Below are positions 7,786-16,511 of a stretch of DNA of 25,636 nt, in pieces. Every line of letters begins with the position of its first letter. The stretch's first letter is position 1. This DNA comes from SFHK01 sp963618055. GTDB lineage: Bacteria; Bacillota; Clostridia; Christensenellales; Aristaeellaceae. A program made the position numbers and the translations under genes. A model generated the notes under the pieces. It did not search any database, was not told the origin of the DNA, and saw nothing but the letters and a program-made list of their open reading frames with translations. The stretch covers positions 1 through 25,636 of the forward strand of contig CAVERI010000037.1 of NCBI GenBank assembly GCA_963618055.1. The letters are read 5' to 3'.

Positions 7786-9312
7786 TCAGCACGAGGTTTC
7801 CTCGACTTCCTCCTGAAGCGCCGCCAGCGCGCCGTCCACCGCCGCTTCGTCCAGTGCGTCGTCCACAAGCAGCCGCTGCGCGAGTGCCCGAAGCGTATTT
7901 ACATGCGCACCGAGCAGCGAAAGCGTCCGCTCATACAGACTCTCAAGCAGCCCGCGCGCGTCCGCGCCGGTCTCCGCGCCGCAGCCGTATTTCTGAAGCA
8001 CATTCTCTGCGGCATATGGCCTGTGTCCCATGCCCATTTCCCCGGCCATCTGGCACGCCAGCTCCGTGGCGCGCTTCAGGTCGTTCGACGCGCCGCCGGT
8101 CACGCCGCCCTCGCCCGCGTACAGCGCCTCCGCCGCGCGCCCGGCCAGCAGAACGCAGATGCGGTTTTCAAGATCGCCGCGCGTATACATCGTCTTTTCC
8201 GCCGGAATCGACAAATTGTACCCCGCCGCGCCGTTTGCGGACGGCACGATGCTCACCCTGCGAATGCGATCCTCCGGCGTAAGAAGCCGCGAAATCACCG
8301 CGTGCCCGGCCTCGTGCAGCGCGATCAGCCGCCGTTCCTCCTCGCCCATTCGAATGCTCCGCTCGCCGCCCGCAACCAGCGTCAGGTACGCCGATTCGAT
8401 ATCCGCTTCGCAGATTCGTTCCGACCGCCGCCGCGCCGCTCGTATGGCGGCCTCGTTCAGAAGATTTTCAAGCGACGCGCCCGAAAACAGCACCGTGCGC
8501 GCGGCGAGGTCGGACAGATCCACGTCCGCGTCCATCGGCTTTCCGCGCGCGTGAAGCCGGAGAATCTTTTCCCGCGCGTCCCTGTCCGGCATGGCCACCT
8601 CGATGCGGCGGTCAAACCGTCCCGGCCGCAGAAGCGCAGGGTCGAGCATCTCCGCGCGGTTCGTCGCGCCGATGACGATCACGCCCTCCGCCGGCCGGAA
8701 GCCGGACATCTCGCCCAGCAGCGCGTTCAGCGTCTGGTCGCGCTCGTCAGACGAGTTCGCGCCGCGCAAGCGCCCCAGCGAATCGATTTCGTCGATGAAA
8801 ATCACGCATTTCCCCAGCCTGCGCGCCTTCTTAAATGTGTCGCGCACCCGGCTCGCGCCGACGCCCACGTACATCTCCACAAAGTCTGAGCCGTTCAGCG
8901 CCAGAAACGGAACCCCGGCTTCGCCCGCGAGCGCGCGCGCCAGCAGCGTTTTGCCTGTGCCCGGCGGGCCGTAGAGCAGCACACCGTGCGGAATCCGCGC
9001 GCCCAGCTTCGCGTAGCTCTCCGGGTGCTTCAGAAAGTCCCTCAGCTCCCGCAGGCTCGAAAGCGCTTCCTCGTTGGCGGCTACGTTTTCAAAGCTCGCG
9101 CCGCTCTCCGGCTTCACGGGCGCGGCATTCAGCACCGCGAGCGCGCGCCCCGGCGCGGACTCCCGCGCGAAAAGCGCGGCAAACAGGCACAGAATCGCTA
9201 TGCCCGACAGCGCGTAGAACAGCCCGCCCGCCGCCGCGTCGCCCCGCACGGCCGCCGCGAGCAGAAACAGCGCCGCCGCAAAGATGGAAAATTGTCTCCG
9301 CCGTTTCACCAT
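7786..9312 (-). CDS. Short FtsH-family membrane ATP-dependent zinc metalloprotease
   Basis: This is an AAA+ membrane protease of the FtsH family, 508 residues from the ATG at 9312, which has the SD GGGAGGG. Longer readings to 9609 would overlap the divergent penicillin-binding protein gene and are unlikely. Two hydrophobic segments (about 8-22 and 30-48) are joined by only about seven residues, so the usual extracytoplasmic domain is absent. The AAA module shows Walker A GPPGTGKT (115-122), Walker B VIFIDEID and the second region of homology LDPALLRPGRFDRR. The pore loop reads VEMYVGVGASR. The protease domain has HEAGH (H333, E334, H337) and a third metal ligand in GGASNDLKRAT (D411). Typical FtsH has about 600-650 residues, so this may be a specialised paralogue. 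Its place before spoIIA hints at a role in sporulation (inference only). Confidence 0.9.
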   Translation of the reverse strand: MVKRRRQFSIFAAALFLLAAAVRGDAAAGGLFYALSGIAILCLFAALFARESAPGRALAVLNAAPVKPESGASFENVAANEEALSSLRELRDFLKHPESYAKLGARIPHGVLLYGPPGTGKTLLARALAGEAGVPFLALNGSDFVEMYVGVGASRVRDTFKKARRLGKCVIFIDEIDSLGRLRGANSSDERDQTLNALLGEMSGFRPAEGVIVIGATNRAEMLDPALLRPGRFDRRIEVAMPDRDAREKILRLHARGKPMDADVDLSDLAARTVLFSGASLENLLNEAAIRAARRRSERICEADIESAYLTLVAGGERSIRMGEEERRLIALHEAGHAVISRLLTPEDRIRRVSIVPSANGAAGYNLSIPAEKTMYTRGDLENRICVLLAGRAAEALYAGEGGVTGGASNDLKRATELACQMAGEMGMGHRPYAAENVLQKYGCGAETGADARGLLESLYERTLSLLGAHVNTLRALAQRLLVDDALDEAAVDGALAALQEEVEETSC

Positions 9313-9336
9313 AAACCCTCCCGTTTCGTTTTTGTA

Positions 9337-9366
9337 ATTATAATCTACAGACACCGCCCGCGTCCA
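9337..9366 (-). promoter_or_regulatory. Candidate sigma-A promoter of the ftsH-like gene
   Basis: On the minus strand TGGACG (9366-9361, 4 of 6 matches) and a perfect TATAAT (9342-9337) are spaced by 18 bases, about 25 bases before the ATG at 9312. The region 9313-9436 also separates this gene from the divergent penicillin-binding protein gene, for which I see no clear promoter. Confidence 0.6.
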
Positions 9367-9436
9367 CGAACAAGTTCTGGCAAACGCATACCTCGCGCGC
9401 GTTTCGGGCAGAATATGGAAAAAACGGGAGGCTTCC

Positions 9437-11740
9437 ATGAAGCGTTTTATACGTATTTTCGGCCTGCTTCTGCTATCCTTCGCGCTTGTGGGCGCGGCGC
9501 TGATGGACATTCCTTCATGGGAAAAACTGAATCTTGAAAAAATCACAAACGCGGACGCGTCGAGCGTGCTGCTGACCGCGGACGGCACGCCGTTCGCGCG
9601 CCTGCGCACGGCAACCGCCGGCGAAAGACTGCGCGCGGACGAAATTCCTGAAACCGTCCGGCAGGCCTTTCTGGCCGCGGAGGACAGCCGGTTCTACGAG
9701 CATTCCGGCGTAGACGTGCGCCGCATGCTCGGCGCGCTGTGGCGCGATTTGCGCACGCTTTCCTTCCGGGAGGGCGCGTCCACGATCACCCAGCAGCTTG
9801 TGAAGCTCACGCACCTGTCCGGGAAGAAGACGATTTCCCGAAAGACCAACGAAATCGCGCTCGCGCTTCAGCTGGAACGCCGAATGAGCAAGGACGAAAT
9901 CCTCGCCGCCTACCTGAACACGGTCTATTTCGGCGAGGGCGCGTATGGCGTCGAAAGCGCCGCGCAGATCTATTTCGGCAAAAACGCCGCCGACTTAAAC
10001 GCCGCCGAGGCCGCCCTGCTGGCGGGAATCGTCAAGGCCCCCAGCGCCTATTCGCCGTTTGAGAACCCCGCGCAGGCGCAGAAGCGCCGCGCCTATGTGC
10101 TTTCACGCATGGAGGCGCTCGGCTACCTGTCGGAAGACGAGGAAGCGAAAATGCAGTCGCTGCCCCTTCCGGAAACGCGCTTTTCGGAGTCCGACGAATA
10201 CCCGTGGTACCGCGACGAGGTTCTCCGCGAAGCCTGCGAGCGGCTAAACGTATCCGCGGACGAGCTGCTTTCCGGCGGCTACACGATTTTTACGGCTTTG
10301 AACCCCAAGGCGCAAGCGTCGGCGGAGGCGCTGTTTGAAAGCGCGTCCGCCTTCCCCGCCGACGCAGCGGACGGCACAAAGGCGCAGGCGGCGTTCTGCG
10401 CCGTCGACCCCGAAACCGGCGCGATTCGCGCGCTCGTCGGCGGGCGAGACTACGCCGTGCGCCGCGGACTGAACCGCGCCACCCAGTCCCGTCGGCAGCC
10501 CGGCTCAACGTTCAAGCCGGTATCCGTGTACGCCGCTGCGGTCGACGCGCTGGGGCTTTCCCCCTCCTCCATCCTTGACGACTCCCAGCGCACGTTTGAC
10601 GGCCAGTATACCCCTTCGAACGCGGGTGGAAAATACCACGGTCTCGTCACCATGCGCGCGGCGCTGGCACATTCCTACAACGCCGCCAGCGTCTCATTGA
10701 TCGAGTTTACCGGCGTCGATCTGGCGCGGGAGTACGCTATGCGCATGGGACTTCCGCTTTCGGACAGCGACAGCTATCTTTCGCTGGCGCTGGGCAGCCT
10801 GACCTACGGCGTCACGCCCGCGGAGCTGACGGCGGCCTACGCCGCGTTCGCCAACGGCGGGCGAGCCGTTCAGGCGCACACCGTCGAAAAAATCCTCGAC
10901 CGAAACGGCCGCACGGTCTACGAATTCACCCCGACCCTGCGCCGGGTGATGACAGAGGAAAGCGCCTACCTGCTCACCAGCATGCTGACCACCGCCGCTG
11001 CGTCCGGCAGCGCCTCGGCGCTTTCGCGCAGCGGCGTGAGCATCGCGGGCAAGACCGGCACGGCTGCCTGCTCCGCCGCGGGCAACCGCGACATCTGGAC
11101 GGTCGCCTACACGCCCGACCTCGTCGCCTGCGCGTGGATGGGCTTTGACAACACGGATGACGCGCACATGCTCCCGGCGAGCGAAAGCGGCTCCGGCAAA
11201 CCGGCGCGGCTGCTCGCCGCCTTCTTCCGCGAGAACGCGTCCGGCGCGCGCTTCTCCGTGCCGGACGGCATCACGACCGTGCGGCTGGACAGGCAGCTTC
11301 TGAACGAAGGTCACGTATCGCTGCTCGCCCCCGCCGACGCGCCGCAGGAGCTGACAATCAGCGAGGTCTTCGTGAGCGGACACGAGCCAACCCGCCTCTC
11401 CGACGCGTTCGACGCGCCGGATGCGCCCGGCGCGCCCGTGCTTGAGCGCCTGCCCGATGACATCGTGCGCGTCCGCGCGGAGGACGGCTCGAACGCGAAC
11501 GTGGATTACCTCGTCGTCCGCCAGACCGCGGAAGGACGCGAAATCCGCGCCGTGCTGACCGAGGAAGCCCCAGCCTTCGAGGAGCCGGTCGAGCCCGGTG
11601 AGCTCGCCTACGCCCTGATCGCGCGCAGCCGCCGACTTTACGAAGCCGGCGTCACACGCTTAAGCGACATAGGCCCATTCGCATCTCTTCCCGACGAACC
11701 CTCGCTTTCGCAGAAAATCCGCTCGTTCTTCGCGCGGTAA
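9437..11740 (+). CDS. Class A penicillin-binding protein (transglycosylase/transpeptidase)
   Basis: This bifunctional enzyme polymerises glycan strands and cross-links peptidoglycan outside the membrane. The 767 residues begin with an uncleaved signal anchor (about 4-24, IRIFGLLLLSFALVGAAL). The GT51 domain follows, with the catalytic glutamate in AAEDSRFYEH, then GASTITQQLVK and the family segment ILAAYLNTVYFGEGAYG. The transpeptidase domain has SxxK at S357-K360 (GSTFKP), SYN at 413-415 and KTG at 539-541, so all three catalytic motifs are intact. The last 130 residues look like a fibronectin-type or similar beta domain (uncertain). GGGAGG lies 5 bases before the ATG at 9437. The family is called PonA or PBP1A in relatives; the exact orthologue cannot be fixed here. 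Confidence 0.93.
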   Translation: MKRFIRIFGLLLLSFALVGAALMDIPSWEKLNLEKITNADASSVLLTADGTPFARLRTATAGERLRADEIPETVRQAFLAAEDSRFYEHSGVDVRRMLGALWRDLRTLSFREGASTITQQLVKLTHLSGKKTISRKTNEIALALQLERRMSKDEILAAYLNTVYFGEGAYGVESAAQIYFGKNAADLNAAEAALLAGIVKAPSAYSPFENPAQAQKRRAYVLSRMEALGYLSEDEEAKMQSLPLPETRFSESDEYPWYRDEVLREACERLNVSADELLSGGYTIFTALNPKAQASAEALFESASAFPADAADGTKAQAAFCAVDPETGAIRALVGGRDYAVRRGLNRATQSRRQPGSTFKPVSVYAAAVDALGLSPSSILDDSQRTFDGQYTPSNAGGKYHGLVTMRAALAHSYNAASVSLIEFTGVDLAREYAMRMGLPLSDSDSYLSLALGSLTYGVTPAELTAAYAAFANGGRAVQAHTVEKILDRNGRTVYEFTPTLRRVMTEESAYLLTSMLTTAAASGSASALSRSGVSIAGKTGTAACSAAGNRDIWTVAYTPDLVACAWMGFDNTDDAHMLPASESGSGKPARLLAAFFRENASGARFSVPDGITTVRLDRQLLNEGHVSLLAPADAPQELTISEVFVSGHEPTRLSDAFDAPDAPGAPVLERLPDDIVRVRAEDGSNANVDYLVVRQTAEGREIRAVLTEEAPAFEEPVEPGELAYALIARSRRLYEAGVTRLSDIGPFASLPDEPSLSQKIRSFFAR

Positions 11741-11756
11741 AGCGTTTATAAAAACA

Positions 11757-11805
11757 GGGAGACTTGAGAGGTTCGCTTTTCTCTCAGGTCTCCCGTTTGA
11801 TTTTT
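11757..11805. terminator. Bidirectional rho-independent terminator between the PBP gene and clpC
   Basis: GGGAGACTTGAGAG (11757-11770) pairs with CTCTCAGGTCTCCC (11781-11794) over 14 bp with a single G-U pair and a 10-base loop. GTTTGATTTTT follows on the plus strand, and TGTTTTTATA follows on the minus strand, so it can end transcripts from both convergent genes. Confidence 0.88.
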
Positions 11806-11823
11806 CTCAAAAATCGGGTCTCG

Positions 11824-14256
11824 TCATTTCACATTCACAAATTCCAGCTTGTCCCCGTTCGGCAGCGCGCGCACCTTTTCGCCGGTCTGAATTGCGCCGG
11901 TGAGGATTTCCTCGCTCAGCGCGTCCTCCACCAGCCGCTGAATCGCGCGGCGCAGCGGGCGTGCGCCATACTGAAGGTCGTAGCCCGCGCGGGCGACGGT
12001 TTGCGCCGCCTCCGGCGTGATTTCAAGGTCGATGCCCCGCTCCTTCAGGCGGCGGGCGACGCTGTCCATCATCAGCATGGCAATTTTGTCGATGTGCGCC
12101 TGTTCCAGCGAATGGAACACGATGATTTCGTCCACGCGGTTGATGAACTCCGGGCGGAAGATTTTCTTCACCTCGCCCATGATCGATTCCTTCATCGCCT
12201 CGTAGCTGCGCTCATCGTCAAAGGCCGAGCCGAAGCCCACGGCGCGCTGACGGCCAATGGTATGCGCGCCCGCGTTGGAGGTCATCACCACCACGCAGTT
12301 CTTGAAATCCACGATGCGCCCCTGCCCGTCGGTCAGGCGGCCGTCCTCCAGAATCTGCAAAAGGATGTTGAACACGTCCGGATGCGCCTTCTCCACCTCG
12401 TCCAGCAGCAGGATGCAATAGGGCTTCCGGCGCACCTTCTCGGTCAGCTGGCCGCCCTCCTCATAGCCCACGTAGCCGGGCGGGGAGCCGATCATGCGCG
12501 ACACGGAATACTTCTCCATATACTCGGACATATCGATGCGAATCAGGCTGTCCACGTCGCCGAAGAGCGCCTCGCCCAGCGCCTTGCAAAGCTCCGTCTT
12601 GCCCACGCCCGTGGGGCCCAAGAAGATAAACGAACCGATCGGACGGTTGGGGTCCTTGAGACCGGCGCGTGCGCGGCGAACGGCGCGGGCGACGGCCTTG
12701 ATCGCCTCATCCTGCCCCACGACGCGCTTATGGAGAATTTCCTCCATGTGCATCAGCCGCGTGGCCTCATCCTCCGTCAGGCGCGTGACCGGGATGCCCG
12801 TCCACAGCGACACGATTTCGGCCACTTCCTCCTCGCCCACGGTTTCCACGCGCTCCTCGCGCTTCAGCTCCCAGTCGCGGCGCGCGTCCTCTATCTCCTT
12901 GAGCAGGCGCTTCTTCTGGTCGCGCAGGTCGGCGGCCTTCTCAAAATTCTCGTCCTTTACCGCCTGACGGGTTTCCTCGTCCAGCTCCGCCACGCGCTTT
13001 TCCTTTTCCTGCATGTCCGGCGGCGCGGCGAACGTGCGGATGCGCACGCGCGAAGCCGCCTCGTCGATCAGGTCAATCGCCTTGTCCGGCAGGAAGCGGT
13101 CGCTGATATACCGGTCGGACAGCATGACCGCCGCGCGGATGGCTTCGTCGGTGATGTGCACCTTATGGTGATTCTCGTACCGCTCGCGCAGACCCATCAG
13201 AATCTCGACGCTTTCCTCCTTCGTCGGCTCCCCCACCATGACCGGCTGGAACCGGCGCTCCAGCGCCGCGTCCTTTTCAATATATTTGTGATACTCGCGC
13301 AGCGTCGTCGCGCCGACGCACTGCATCTCGCCGCGCGCCAGAAGCGGCTTTAAGATGTTCGCCGCGTCAATCGCGCCCTCGCTCGCGCCCGCGCCGACAA
13401 TCGTGTGAAGCTCGTCGATAAACAGAACCACGTTGCCCGCGCGGCGAATCTCCGCCATGGTGTTCTTGAGGCGCTCCTCAAACTCGCCGCGGTACTTCGC
13501 GCCCGCCAGCATGCCGGGCAGGTCGAGCGAAACCACGCGCTTTCCGCGCAGAATCTCCGGGATGTTCCCGTCGATAATCTTCTGCGCCAGCCCCTCGACG
13601 ATGGACGACTTGCCCACGCCGGGCTCTCCGATCAGCACCGGGTTGTTCTTCGTGCGGCGAGACAGAATCTGCACGATGCGCTCGATTTCCTTCGCGCGCC
13701 CGATTACCGGGTCAAGCTCTCCGTTCTTCGCCGCGCGCGTCAGATCGCGGGCGTAGGCGTCCAGCATCGGCGTATCCGATTCCTCCGCCTTCCCGCTTCC
13801 CTCCGTTGGCGTGCTTTCTGTCTTGCGCGAACGGCCCAGCGCGCGCAGAAGCTCCTCGCGCGCCTTGTTGAGATCCACGCCCAGCTTCACGAGCGCGTGC
13901 GCCGCCACGCCGGCGCGCTCGCGCATCAGCGCCAGCAGAATATGCTCGGTGTCAATGGTGTCGCTGCCGAGGTCTCGCGCCTCCCGCGCGCTCATCTCCA
14001 AAACCGTTTTGGAGCGAATTGTATAATTCAGCGCCTTGGCCGGTACATCGTCCTCTCCCCGGCCGACGAGATCGATAATCTCGTTGCGGGCTTCCTCCAG
14101 CGTGATGCCGTTCAGCACCACGCCCGCCCTGCCCGGGTCGTTCAGAACGCCCAGCAGCAGGTGCTCGGTTCCGATATAGCTGCGCCCCAGCATGGCAGCC
14201 TCGCGCTGCGCGGCCTCAAGCGCCCTGCGCCCGTGTTCATTGCATTTGGCAAACAT
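11824..14256 (-). CDS. clpC: ATP-dependent Clp protease ATP-binding subunit ClpC
   Basis: ClpC is the Hsp100 unfoldase that feeds substrates, including phosphoarginine-tagged proteins, to ClpP. At 810 residues it has normal length. Two Clp N repeats occupy residues 1-145. AAA module 1 has Walker A GEPGVGKS (210-217) and Walker B VVLFIDELH. A UVR-type middle region (QAVKDENFEKAADLRDQKK) marks it as ClpC rather than ClpB or ClpE. AAA module 2 has FLGPTGVGKTE and LLLDEVEKAH. The VGF tripeptide in RQRAVGFGS is the expected ClpP-docking loop. The ATG at 14256 has GGAGG 7 bases upstream and lies 14 bp after the mcsB stop. It is the last gene of the CtsR-controlled operon and ends at a strong terminator. 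Confidence 0.97.
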   Translation of the reverse strand: MFAKCNEHGRRALEAAQREAAMLGRSYIGTEHLLLGVLNDPGRAGVVLNGITLEEARNEIIDLVGRGEDDVPAKALNYTIRSKTVLEMSAREARDLGSDTIDTEHILLALMRERAGVAAHALVKLGVDLNKAREELLRALGRSRKTESTPTEGSGKAEESDTPMLDAYARDLTRAAKNGELDPVIGRAKEIERIVQILSRRTKNNPVLIGEPGVGKSSIVEGLAQKIIDGNIPEILRGKRVVSLDLPGMLAGAKYRGEFEERLKNTMAEIRRAGNVVLFIDELHTIVGAGASEGAIDAANILKPLLARGEMQCVGATTLREYHKYIEKDAALERRFQPVMVGEPTKEESVEILMGLRERYENHHKVHITDEAIRAAVMLSDRYISDRFLPDKAIDLIDEAASRVRIRTFAAPPDMQEKEKRVAELDEETRQAVKDENFEKAADLRDQKKRLLKEIEDARRDWELKREERVETVGEEEVAEIVSLWTGIPVTRLTEDEATRLMHMEEILHKRVVGQDEAIKAVARAVRRARAGLKDPNRPIGSFIFLGPTGVGKTELCKALGEALFGDVDSLIRIDMSEYMEKYSVSRMIGSPPGYVGYEEGGQLTEKVRRKPYCILLLDEVEKAHPDVFNILLQILEDGRLTDGQGRIVDFKNCVVVMTSNAGAHTIGRQRAVGFGSAFDDERSYEAMKESIMGEVKKIFRPEFINRVDEIIVFHSLEQAHIDKIAMLMMDSVARRLKERGIDLEITPEAAQTVARAGYDLQYGARPLRRAIQRLVEDALSEEILTGAIQTGEKVRALPNGDKLEFVNVK

Positions 14257-14270
14257 TGCATTTCCTCCGC

Positions 14271-15308
14271 TTATTCCATGTGTCCGTCGTCCATCAGCGT
14301 CGTAAGCCTTGTGCGAACCTCGCTGGCTCGCAGAAGCAGCCGGTCGCGCTCGCTCAAAACGCTTCCGGCCAGCGCGTTCAGCGACGCGGGCTGCATTTCC
14401 AGCATCAGTCGGTCGATTCCCTGCACCGGAATGTTCAATAACCCCACGCCCGCGGCCATGCGCAGATCAGAATACCTGTGCATGAACTCGCGCTCGTCCA
14501 TCAGGCGCGCATTCAAAAGTATGCCCACCGTGCGCATCATTTTATCGGCAAACGCGTCCTGATCGCGCTCGATCATGCGCCTGCGCTCCTCGCGCTCCTG
14601 CTCCGCCGCCTGTGCGCACACGGCTAAAAAATTCTGCACAATGTCGTCCTCCGACCGGCCGATCGCCGCCTGATTGGACATCTGATACAGGCATCCGTCG
14701 GCCTCCCCGCTTTCGCCATACATGCCGCGCAGCGTGAAGCCCAGCTTGCCGACCGCCTGCGCCAGCGCGCCCATTCGCTTGGAAACCGTGAGCGCCGGCA
14801 GATGCAAAAGCGCGCTCGCGCGCATGCCCGTGCCCGCGTTCGTCGGCGACGACGTGAGATAGCCCCACTTCGCGTCAAACGCGAACGGCTCCGCCGCGCC
14901 CAGCTGGTCGTCGGCGTGAAACGCCTTTTCCGCCGCGCGCTCCGGCTGAAGCCCGGGCAGCATCGCCTGAATGCGCAGGTGATCCTCCTCGTTCAGCATG
15001 ACGGACACCGTTTCGTCGTTTGAAACCAGCGCCGCGCCCGTTTCGGGTTTTGCGAGCAGGTCAAGGCTGACCAGCCGTTTTTCGTTCCATACCTTTCGCT
15101 CGTTTTCGTCCAGCGCGGACATGCGCAGAAGGGTAAACCTCTCGCCCTCGCCTCCGCAAAGGCGCGCCGCCGCGCGCTTGACGACCTCACGCGCTCCCTC
15201 CGGCTCAATTTTCGCCTCAAACGGAAGGTCGGCGTAGTTTCGCGCCAGCCGCACCCGGGTGGAAAGGATGATATCCGCCTCCGGCGCGGACGCGTACGCT
15301 TTACTCAT
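14271..15308 (-). CDS. mcsB: Protein arginine kinase McsB
   Basis: McsB phosphorylates arginine residues on damaged or regulatory proteins, marking them for ClpCP, and helps inactivate CtsR. The 345-residue protein has the phosphagen-kinase-like catalytic domain: ILSTRVRLARN near residue 20, SSPTNAGTGMRAS (about 160) and LRGMYGESGEADGCLYQMSNQ (about 195) match McsB. Near the C-terminus ERDRLLLRA matches the phosphoarginine-binding region of the family. I place the start at the ATG at 15308, 8 bases after GGAGGG, rather than the in-frame GTG at 15317. This gives an 8-bp overlap with mcsA, so translation is probably coupled to its activator. Confidence 0.96.
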   Translation of the reverse strand: MSKAYASAPEADIILSTRVRLARNYADLPFEAKIEPEGAREVVKRAAARLCGGEGERFTLLRMSALDENERKVWNEKRLVSLDLLAKPETGAALVSNDETVSVMLNEEDHLRIQAMLPGLQPERAAEKAFHADDQLGAAEPFAFDAKWGYLTSSPTNAGTGMRASALLHLPALTVSKRMGALAQAVGKLGFTLRGMYGESGEADGCLYQMSNQAAIGRSEDDIVQNFLAVCAQAAEQEREERRRMIERDQDAFADKMMRTVGILLNARLMDEREFMHRYSDLRMAAGVGLLNIPVQGIDRLMLEMQPASLNALAGSVLSERDRLLLRASEVRTRLTTLMDDGHME

Positions 15309-15858
15309 CCGCCGCACCCTCCTTCCCGGCCTCCGCCTCGGCGTTCATAGCCTCCAGCTGCGCCGTCAGCGCGCGAATCTCGTCGCGCAGGGTCGCTGCG
15401 GTCTCGTATTCCTCCTCGGCAATGGCGCGCATCAGCCTCTGCTTTTTGCGGTCAATCGTCATCTTCACTGCCACCTTACCGTCCACGCCGCCCGGCGCGC
15501 GACCGGTATGCTGCGCGTTTCCGCTTACGCGAATCAGAAGCTCCTCCAGCGGCTTGTGGAACGCGCGATAGCAGTCGGCGCAGCCGAGCATGCCGCCCCG
15601 GCGAAATTCGGCGTAGGTCATGCCGCATCGCGGGCACACCGCGTCAAACCGATCCTCGTCCTCGCTCTTCCGGCTCGCCAGCGCCTTTTCAAAAAAACCG
15701 CCCAGCAGCCCCGCCAGCTCGCCCAAATCCACGTTCGGCAGCTGCTTTTTATATTTCGTCATGCAGGTGGCGCACAGGTTGCGCTCCTGCTTTTCCCCAT
15801 TTACAAACGTCGTCAGATGAATGTTGGCGGGACGTACTCCGCACTCGTCACACATCAT
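15301..15858 (-). CDS. mcsA: McsA, zinc-binding activator of McsB
   Basis: McsA is the adaptor that activates McsB in the heat and stress response. The 185-residue protein has paired zinc-binding CxxC motifs: CDEC and CATC in the first 35 residues, CPRC and CADC further on (about 92-115). The C-terminal UVR-like motif (KKQRLMRAIAEEEYETAATLRDEIRAL) is expected to contact McsB or ClpC. Its start makes an ATGA overlap with ctsR; two consecutive ATGs make the exact first residue uncertain by one codon. The SD AGGAGG lies in the ctsR end. Order and spacing match the B. subtilis operon. Confidence 0.95.
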   Translation of the reverse strand: MMCDECGVRPANIHLTTFVNGEKQERNLCATCMTKYKKQLPNVDLGELAGLLGGFFEKALASRKSEDEDRFDAVCPRCGMTYAEFRRGGMLGCADCYRAFHKPLEELLIRVSGNAQHTGRAPGGVDGKVAVKMTIDRKKQRLMRAIAEEEYETAATLRDEIRALTAQLEAMNAEAEAGKEGAADE

Positions 15859-16331
15859 GTCCGCGTGTCCTCCTCCAGATTTCTGAATACCTGCACAAGC
15901 AGGCTGCGCAGAACCGACGCCCGCAAAACGTCCTTTGCGCTTACCGGCAGCTGCAGCGCGTTTTTCGCCACCGCCGAGCGCATCAGAAGCGCTTCCCGGC
16001 GCGTGATCAGCTTGCGCTCATACAGGCAGGCGATAATCGCGTTGGCGCTTTCCTCGTCAATCGACGTGCCGACCCTCTTAAGCAGCGTTTCCAGCATGTT
16101 TTCGCTCGCGTCCTGCGTCATGCGCACAATGCGCACGTACCCGCCGCCGCCGCGTCTGGATTCAATAATATATCCATGATCCACGGAAAACCGGGTTGCC
16201 AATACATAATTGATCTGCGACGGCGCGCAGCCGAAGTGCTGCGCCAGCTCGTTGCGCTTGACCTCGATCTGCTTGTCCTCGTCCATCAGTTCCTTTATAA
16301 AATGCTCAATGGCGTCGCTCAGCTGAGCCAT
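15855..16331 (-). CDS. ctsR: CtsR, transcriptional repressor of class III heat-shock genes
   Basis: CtsR is a dimeric winged-helix repressor that binds direct heptad repeats in clp and ctsR promoters and lets go on heat. The 158 residues start LSDAIEHFIKELMD. The helix-turn-helix follows (IEVKRNELAQHFGCAPSQINYVLATRF), then the glycine-rich wing ESRRGGGGYVRI, whose glycines serve as the temperature sensor in this family. Of two in-frame ATGs I take the one at 16331, because GGGAGGG (16344-16338) touches the ATG at 16337 but is 6 bases from this one. A good CtsR box lies just upstream, so autoregulation is very likely. Confidence 0.96.
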   Translation of the reverse strand: MAQLSDAIEHFIKELMDEDKQIEVKRNELAQHFGCAPSQINYVLATRFSVDHGYIIESRRGGGGYVRIVRMTQDASENMLETLLKRVGTSIDEESANAIIACLYERKLITRREALLMRSAVAKNALQLPVSAKDVLRASVLRSLLVQVFRNLEEDTRT

Positions 16332-16352
16332 AGCCATCCCTCCCTTTGAGGT

Positions 16353-16397
16353 ATTGACCTTCTTTGATCATTATACCTGTTTTCCGATCAAAAGCAA
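16353..16397 (-). promoter_or_regulatory. ctsR operon promoter with CtsR operator
   Basis: On the minus strand TTGCTT (16397-16392, weak) and a perfect TATAAT (16375-16370) are 16 bases apart. Immediately downstream GATCAAAGAAGGTCAAT (16369-16353) matches the CtsR consensus RGTCAAA-NAN-RGTCAAA with one mismatch in each heptad and the right 3-base spacer. Bound CtsR would cover the transcription start. Confidence 0.85.
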
Positions 16398-16461
16398 GCC
16401 TGCGCCGCGGAAATGTCTGAAATTAACAAAATCTTATCAGATCATTCCGCCGCGCAGGCTT
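16396..16461 (-). terminator. Long inverted repeat after mtnN, probable terminator
   Basis: AAGCCTGCGCCGCGGAA (16396-16412) and TTCCGCCGCGCAGGCTT (16445-16461) are complementary at 16 of 17 positions. The 32-base loop contains an extra TCTGA/TCAGA pair. On the minus strand the stem is followed by GCTTTTG, which fits a terminator for the spoVT-to-mtnN gene train. The T-rich tail overlaps the weak -35 of the ctsR promoter. Confidence 0.65.
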
Positions 16462-16511
16462 TTAAGGCAACGCCGCACAAACGCGGTGGCACCTTCGCTT
16501 CCATGCGGCCG

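Noticed and set aside
9313..9609. N-terminal extension of the FtsH-like protein by 99 residues
   Set aside because: It would overlap the penicillin-binding protein gene and lie upstream of the predicted promoter; the ATG at 9312 has a GGGAGGG SD and is followed directly by a membrane segment.
11764..13353. A 529-codon plus-strand frame opposite clpC
   Set aside because: It begins inside the bidirectional terminator and mirrors clpC codons; no recognisable domain.
13405..14562. A 385-codon plus-strand frame opposite clpC and mcsB
   Set aside because: It spans two real genes on the other strand and has a shadow-type composition.
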